From an uncultured Collinsella sp. (GTDB taxonomy: Bacteria > Actinomycetota > Coriobacteriia > Coriobacteriales > Coriobacteriaceae), in the NCBI GenBank assembly GCA_902464495.1, contig CABQJK010000045.1, forward strand, positions 1 to 13,031: a stretch of DNA of 13,031 nt, in the 5' to 3' direction. Both the position numbers and the translations under genes were made by a program. This document shows, in pieces, positions 9,823-13,031 of the stretch. Under the pieces are notes generated by a model. The model did no database searches. It saw only the letters and a program-made list of their open reading frames with translations, and was not told the origin of the DNA. Position 1 is the first letter of the stretch. The number at the start of each line of letters is the position of its first letter.

Positions 9823-9847
9823 TATTGTTAGTGCTATACTAACAATA
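9823..9847 (+). promoter_or_regulatory. Perfect 10-bp dyad with embedded extended -10, between pflB and the radical-domain gene
   Basis: TATTGTTAGT (9823-9832) and ACTAACAATA (9838-9847) form a perfect dyad around GCTAT, starting two bases after the pflB stop. TGCTATACT (9832-9840) reads as an extended -10 element (TGN plus TATACT), but I see no good -35. It could be an operator, a promoter for the small gene, or an RNA hairpin. Clostridial Rex sites have similar TTGTTA/TAACAA halves but different spacing. Confidence 0.45.
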
Positions 9848-9863
9848 ATGATTACTGATTAGC

Positions 9864-9883
9864 GCGCCGGCTTCGGCCGGCGC
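9864..9883 (+). other. UUCG-capped mRNA hairpin upstream of the radical-domain gene
   Basis: GCGCCGGC (9864-9871) pairs with GCCGGCGC (9876-9883) around a TTCG tetraloop closed by C-G, the very stable cUUCGg fold. No T-run follows, so it is unlikely to be a terminator. It lies 10 bases before the AAGGAG ribosome site and may protect a processed transcript of the small gene or tune its expression. Confidence 0.6.
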
Positions 9884-9906
9884 CTATCGATCGAAGGAGA
9901 CACATT

Positions 9907-10158
9907 ATGAAGGTTTCTGAAGTTTCCGAGACTCAGGCCGACAACCTGGTCCACATGCTCGACGCTTACGCCGAGAAGGGTGGCCACCACCTGAACATCA
10001 ACGTCTTCAACCGTGAGACGTTGCTCGACGCTCAGGCTCACCCCGAGAAGTATCCGCAGCTGACCATCCGCGTTTCCGGCTACGCCGTGAACTTCCACAC
10101 GCTCACCAAGGAGCAGCAGGACGAGGTCATTTCGCGTACCTTCCACAACAAGTTCTAA
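9907..10158 (+). CDS. grcA: Stand-alone glycyl-radical domain of pyruvate formate-lyase (GrcA-like subunit)
   Basis: This 83-residue protein corresponds to the C-terminal domain of PflB alone. From GGHHLNINV (25-33) through HPEKYPQLTIRVSGYAV (45-61) to the end it follows the family closely. Gly58 in RVSGYA is the residue that carries the stable radical after activation by PflA. E. coli GrcA (YfiD, 127 residues) has a similar domain behind an unrelated N-terminal half, and works as a spare part for an oxygen-broken full-length enzyme. Here the N-terminal extension is short, and the neighbouring PflB has no such domain, so this protein should be an obligatory subunit. AAGGAG (9894-9899) lies 7 bases before the ATG. 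The frame is closed upstream by a stop at 9856-9858, so no longer start is possible. Confidence 0.93.
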   Translation: MKVSEVSETQADNLVHMLDAYAEKGGHHLNINVFNRETLLDAQAHPEKYPQLTIRVSGYAVNFHTLTKEQQDEVISRTFHNKF

Positions 10159-10185
10159 AGGGTTCAACTCCTGCAGGATTGCTGG

Positions 10186-10308
10186 GGCCGGATTTGGGTT
10201 ATTTTCCAAAACGTCCTCGGACATGCGAGAAGCCCCCGCTGCGCACTACGTGCGGCGGGGGCTTCTCGCGTCCTGCGGGATGTTTTGGAAAATAACCCAA
10301 ATCCGGCC
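10186..10308. repeat. 123-bp nested palindrome
   Basis: Outer arms of 27 bases (10186-10212 and 10282-10308, starting GGCCGGATTTGGG) are perfect complements. Inside them sits a second hairpin (10225-10269). Such symmetry over 123 bases is not needed for a simple terminator and points to a small palindromic element or a structured RNA. It lies 28 bases after the radical-domain gene. Confidence 0.8.
10225..10269. terminator. Inner 15-bp hairpin, probable terminator of the split pfl operon
   Basis: GCGAGAAGCCCCCGC (10225-10239) pairs with its complement at 10255-10269. The 15-base loop contains a further GCAC/GTGC pairing. There is no T-run right after the stem on either strand, so its role as a terminator is likely from position and stability but not proven. 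Confidence 0.5.
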
Positions 10309-10632
10309 AGGCGGGGTCCTTCGGAGTCACCCTTTAGGCGGAACCCACCTTATTAATTTGGATGTGCTGTTGACTAGGTTGTGAGGTGACCTTCTATGTC
10401 TGGGTTGTTTTGGTTGATGGCTACCGTTTATCGCGTATAGCTACCGTTTGCGGAATAAGTAACACTCCCTAATAAACCGTGTAGAATCTCAGATAAGCAC
10501 GGAGTTTTCCAGGGAGACGCTGTCCTTTGTTGTGTGCAAGGGGCGGCGTCTCTTTGGCGCTTGGACGCCGTTGTGCAACAGTGCGCCGGGCGTGTGCCAT
10601 GTAGTGAAAAGCCAACGTCGAGATGGGTCGTG
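10309..10632 (+). promoter_or_regulatory. Gene-free upstream region of the degV-like gene: tandem repeats, weak promoter, leader hairpin
   Basis: No supported gene is present. GCTACCGTTT occurs twice as a direct repeat with a 20-base period (10420-10429 and 10440-10449), which may be a pair of protein-binding sites. Downstream, TAGAAT (10482-10487) is a good -10 with a weak -35 GTAACA (10459-10464), spacing 17. The leader then has a long hairpin in which GAGACGC (10514-10520) pairs with GCGTCTC (10546-10552) and CCTTTG pairs with CAAGGG inside, followed by only TTT. That hairpin could be a weak attenuator. Confidence 0.4.
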
Positions 10633-11493
10633 ATGATAATGGGCAAGTACGTAATCGTGGTTGAGTCTGGTTCGGATGTGACGCCGGAGCTCTGCGAGCG
10701 CTATGGCATCGTGCGCGTGCCCATGCATGTCACGATTGGCGACGAGACCGTCGAGGACGGCTCGATCGATCCACTCGAGATTTACTCGCGCTGTAACGAG
10801 TTTGGCGTTATGCCCAAGACCAGTGGTTGCGCGCCTGCGGATTTTGCTCACGTGTATGACCGCATTCATGCCGAGCAGCCCGACGCGACCATCCTGCATC
10901 TTGCGTACTCCGAAGTCACGACCTGCTCACATCAGTCCTCCAAGATTGCAGCTAAGGGGCGCGACTACGTGTTCTCCATGGATACGCGCTTTGTGTCGGT
11001 GGGCCAGTCGCTTGTCGCCGTTGAGACTGCCAAGTATATCGAAGCCCATCCGGATGCCACCGTCGACGAGATCTTTGCCTTCACCAATTCGGTGATGGAC
11101 CGCGTGCTGTTGGGCTTTGTCCCCACCGATCTCGCCTTCCTTAAGGCCGGCGGTCGCCTGTCCAACGTGGCATTCCTCGGTGCCCATCTGCTCAAGATTA
11201 AGCCCTGCATTGAGGTAACGGGCGGCAAGTTCGTGGCGACCAAGAAGCTCCGCGGCTCTATGCTCAAGTGCGCCCGTGCCTTTATTGACCACATGGTTGC
11301 GAAGGGCGATATCGATTACTCGCACATTGGTTTGGCGTATTCAGTGGGCCTTTCCGAGGAGCTGCGCGACGATATGGAAGTCTATGCGCACGACCTGGGC
11401 TTTAAGGACGTTACCTGGACTCAGGTCGGCGGCGTCATCTCGAGCCACTGCGGCCCGACTGCCTTTGGTGCGGTGCTCACGCTTAAGGCGTAA
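10633..11493 (+). CDS. DegV/FakB-family fatty-acid-binding protein
   Basis: The 286-residue product has the DegV two-domain layout. A first strand GKYVIVVESGSDVTPE (4-19) is followed by the first lipid-site motif, KTSG (62-65). Then come YSEVTTCSH (92-100, in place of the usual SSxLSGTY), SMDTRFVSVGQ (115-125), LKAGGRLSN (170-178), LLKIKPCIEV (186-195) and SHCGPTAFG (271-279). Family members (FakB) hold a fatty acid for phosphorylation by FakA and feed it to phospholipid synthesis. No fakA is in the window, and several organisms carry many DegV paralogues of unknown ligand. I chose ATG 10633 over a longer in-frame start at 10534 because homology begins here; ATG 10639 is also possible. The ribosome site is weak. 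Its position between the pfl pieces and pflA is unexplained. Confidence 0.85.
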   Translation: MIMGKYVIVVESGSDVTPELCERYGIVRVPMHVTIGDETVEDGSIDPLEIYSRCNEFGVMPKTSGCAPADFAHVYDRIHAEQPDATILHLAYSEVTTCSHQSSKIAAKGRDYVFSMDTRFVSVGQSLVAVETAKYIEAHPDATVDEIFAFTNSVMDRVLLGFVPTDLAFLKAGGRLSNVAFLGAHLLKIKPCIEVTGGKFVATKKLRGSMLKCARAFIDHMVAKGDIDYSHIGLAYSVGLSEELRDDMEVYAHDLGFKDVTWTQVGGVISSHCGPTAFGAVLTLKA

Positions 11494-11601
11494 GGCCTGG
11501 CGTCTATCGATATCTATTGCCTCGGCGGCGGGCGGGTTGCGATAACTTTTCCGCCGCTCTTGCGTGGGGCCAAATAGGACAACCCAATTGGCCGCCAAAC
11601 C

Positions 11602-11630
11602 GTTTCACCATCATGCGTATGGGCTAGAAT
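11602..11630 (+). promoter_or_regulatory. Possible pflA promoter
   Basis: TAGAAT (11625-11630) matches the -10 consensus in 5 of 6 bases, with a weak -35 GTTTCA (11602-11607) 17 bases away. The same TAGAAT -10 occurs upstream of the degV-like gene. This suggests that pflA has its own start site within the 187-base gap after degV. Confidence 0.3.
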
Positions 11631-11680
11631 GGCTCTGGCATTTTAATTGGCAATAACCAAAGAGAGGCAAGGTTGCGGGA

Positions 11681-12499
11681 ATGGCTGAGATGACGCTTGA
11701 GGGTGTGGACGCTCGTCCCGAGGACTCTGCGTTTGCCCTGGGCCGCGTACATTCGATTGAGACGATGGGAACGGTCGATGGACCCGGCATCCGCTTTGTG
11801 GTGTTTGTTCAGGGCTGCCCCATGCGTTGTGCGTATTGCCACAATCCCGATACCTGGTCGGTTAAAGGCGGCACCATGGTGACCGTCGAGCACCTTATGG
11901 ACGAGTTCCAGAGCAACCATGAGTTCTACCGTAGCGGCGGCATTACCGTTTCGGGCGGCGAACCGCTCCTGCAGCCCGAGTTTTTGGCCGACCTGTTCCG
12001 TGCAATGCACAACAACCCCGATGGCCGCGTACACACCTGCCTAGACAGCTGTGGCTATGCGTTTGATCCCAAGCATCCGGAGAAGTTCGATGCTGTGCTC
12101 AACGAGACCGATATGGTGCTGCTCGACATCAAGCATGCCGATCCGGTTGAGCATAAAAAGCTGACCGGTTGCGATCCTGCGCGCATCCTGGCGTTTGGCG
12201 ATGAGCTTGCTCGTCGCAAGATCAAGGTCGTTATCCGTCACGTGGTGGTGCCGGGCATTACCGACACGGTGGAGGAGTGTGAGGCGCTCGGTCGTCTGAT
12301 CGCCCCGTGGCATAACGTGGTCGGCCTGGAGATGCTGCCGTATCACACGATGGGTGTCGTCAAGTACGAGCAACTGGGTATTCCCTATAAGCTCGAGGGC
12401 GTGCCCCAGATGGATACCGCGCGCATGCCCGAGCTGCGCAGCGCCGTCATGACCGGCATGAAAAAGCGCCGTGCCGAGCTCAAAAAAGCCATCGGCTAG
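11681..12499 (+). CDS. pflA: Pyruvate formate-lyase-activating enzyme (radical SAM)
   Basis: This 272-residue radical-SAM enzyme, slightly longer than E. coli PflA, uses S-adenosylmethionine and a 4Fe-4S cluster to abstract hydrogen from the radical glycine of pyruvate formate-lyase. The cluster motif CPMRCAYC gives Cys46, Cys50 and Cys53. Other family marks are TVDGPGIRFVVFVQGC (31-46), ITVSGGEPLLQ (88-98), which binds SAM, LLDIKH (146-151), and the conserved LPYH near residue 219. Residues 1-18 form a non-conserved extension before the homology starts. A purine-rich stretch with AAGG (11669-11672) lies 8 bases before the ATG. In this genome its substrate should be the separate 83-residue glycyl-radical protein, alone or in complex with PflB. 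Confidence 0.95.
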   Translation: MAEMTLEGVDARPEDSAFALGRVHSIETMGTVDGPGIRFVVFVQGCPMRCAYCHNPDTWSVKGGTMVTVEHLMDEFQSNHEFYRSGGITVSGGEPLLQPEFLADLFRAMHNNPDGRVHTCLDSCGYAFDPKHPEKFDAVLNETDMVLLDIKHADPVEHKKLTGCDPARILAFGDELARRKIKVVIRHVVVPGITDTVEECEALGRLIAPWHNVVGLEMLPYHTMGVVKYEQLGIPYKLEGVPQMDTARMPELRSAVMTGMKKRRAELKKAIG

Positions 12500-12500
12500 C

Positions 12501-12533
12501 GGCACTCATTGGGGACAGACTTAAATGAGTGCC
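12501..12533. repeat. REP-like hairpin after pflA
   Basis: GGCACTCATT (12501-12510) and AATGAGTGCC (12524-12533) form a perfect 10-bp stem around a 13-base loop with GGGGACAGACTTA. A very similar GGGGACAGACTTAAATGA core is, from memory, seen near REP/Y1-transposase elements in other bacteria. No transposase is in the window. It may also serve as the end of the pflA transcript, although no T-run follows. Confidence 0.5.
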
Positions 12534-12569
12534 CCCGGGCACCTAGTTGATTGCTAAAGAGCCCCGTTA

Positions 12570-12636
12570 AGTTGCGGTGGAATAGTTCTTGTTTATCGGC
12601 TAATGCCGCCCAAACAGGAACTATTTCACCGCAACT
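12570..12636 (+). repeat. 67-base hairpin with a 25-bp arm, G-U compatible on the plus strand
   Basis: Bases 12570-12594 and 12612-12636 pair along 25 positions. Twenty-three are Watson-Crick and the other two are G-U in a plus-strand RNA (A-C mismatches if read from the minus strand). The loop has its own CGGC/GCCG pairing (12597-12600 with 12605-12608). GCGTTTT follows, so it could end transcripts from pflA or be a small structured repeat. Confidence 0.6.
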
Positions 12637-12670
12637 GCGTTTTGGGCGGAGATGCGCAGAATCGTGCCAT

Positions 12671-12871
12671 ATGGATAAATACGCTTGTGGTTTCTTTAAA
12701 GACACCTTAAACGCTGCTGAATATCTTTGGAAAGAAATGCCTGCTATCGACATCGATGGTCGTACCTATGTCATGAGCGTCATGACATCGATGCCATGGA
12801 GCGATCGCTCGAGTGAGCTAGTGGCTGCCATCGCCAAGGCGCTCTATGATACCCGCGCTGCACTGGCTTAG
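12671..12871 (+). CDS. Small protein of unknown function
   Basis: The reading frame gives 66 residues beginning MDKYACGFFKDT. I recognise no family. It is mildly acidic, has three Trp/Phe-rich spots in the first half (FF 8-9, W20), an IDIDGRTYVMSV segment (27-38) that looks like a beta hairpin, and a probable C-terminal helix (SSELVAAIAKALYDTRAAL). It has no signal peptide or membrane helix. ATG 12671 is my choice because an earlier in-frame ATG at 12551 would run through the large hairpin. The nearest purine-rich stretch (GGGCGGAG, 12644-12651) is about 19 bases upstream, which is far, so translation is not certain. Confidence 0.5.
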   Translation: MDKYACGFFKDTLNAAEYLWKEMPAIDIDGRTYVMSVMTSMPWSDRSSELVAAIAKALYDTRAALA

Positions 12872-12949
12872 CGTGTTCGTTTGGCGAGGTCAAACAAAAT
12901 GCTGGTACCATACCGTGGTTGAGAATTTCGAATAGGTTTGGGGAATGGC

Positions 12950-13031
12950 ATGGCTACCATCGCGATTATCGGTGCGCTCGAAAAAGAGATCATGCAGATT
13001 AAGGAAGAGCTGAGCGACGTTTGCGAGGCAC
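12950..13031 (+). CDS. mtnN: Probable MTA/SAH nucleosidase, 5' end only
   Basis: Only 27 codons are present before the window ends. The start MATIAIIGALEKEI resembles the N-terminus of 5'-methylthioadenosine/S-adenosylhomocysteine nucleosidases (for example IGIIGAMEEEV in E. coli), which cleave adenine from MTA and SAH in methionine salvage and quorum-signal precursor production. TTGGGGA (12938-12944) lies 5 bases before the ATG. An overlapping ATG at 12945 is in another frame. The identification rests on a short segment and needs the downstream sequence. No clear promoter is seen in 12872-12949. Confidence 0.6.
   Translation, partial: MATIAIIGALEKEIMQIKEELSDVCEA

Noticed and set aside
9823..9847. 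Rex operator
   Set aside because: The half-sites TTGTTA/TAACAA look similar, but the spacer between them is 9 bases and not the 6 of the clostridial consensus, so I left the regulator unnamed.
10420..10449. Start of a CRISPR array
   Set aside because: Only two 10-base direct repeats with a 10-base gap are present, with no third unit and no cas genes.

Overview
The window looks like a stretch of chromosome from an anaerobic, high-GC Gram-positive bacterium. A gut member of the Coriobacteriia close to Collinsella is the best guess. That guess is an inference from GC-rich codon use, oxygen-sensitive glycyl-radical fermentation genes and short dispersed palindromic repeats between genes; no marker gene here proves the taxon.

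Layout. Bases 1-288 hold a possible small non-coding element bounded by a perfect 31-bp inverted repeat (4-34 / 203-233). Bases 289-5031, on the minus strand, form one compact operon of three genes with overlapping start and stop codons: a MarR-type regulator and the two halves of a heterodimeric ABC exporter. It ends in a clear terminator. The divergent space (5032-5318) carries a dyad over the marR start, one copy of a 31-bp dispersed repeat, and a possible LacI-type operator inside a promoter. That promoter reads into a short-chain dehydrogenase gene (5319-6068), followed by a KdgT-like 2-keto-3-deoxygluconate permease (6177-7199). A 570-base gene-free stretch follows, with a terminator, two more repeat copies facing each other, and the presumed promoter and long leader of pflB.

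The main point of interest is bases 7770-12499. Pyruvate formate-lyase is encoded in two pieces. The 683-residue protein has the whole catalytic body and the Cys-Cys pair but stops before the glycyl-radical domain. That domain is a separate 83-residue gene 85 bases downstream, with its own ribosome binding site, a preceding UUCG hairpin and a perfect 10-bp dyad. The pieces abut almost exactly where a full-length enzyme would be cut, so the subunit that takes oxygen damage could be made and replaced on its own. A DegV/FakB-family gene and the radical-SAM activating enzyme (pflA) follow on the same strand, separated from the split enzyme by a 123-bp nested palindrome.

The right end has two hairpin repeats, a 66-codon gene of unknown function, and the first 27 codons of a probable MTA/SAH nucleosidase cut by the window edge.

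Together the genes suggest anaerobic sugar-acid uptake and pyruvate fermentation to formate and acetyl-CoA, beside an unrelated drug or toxin export operon.
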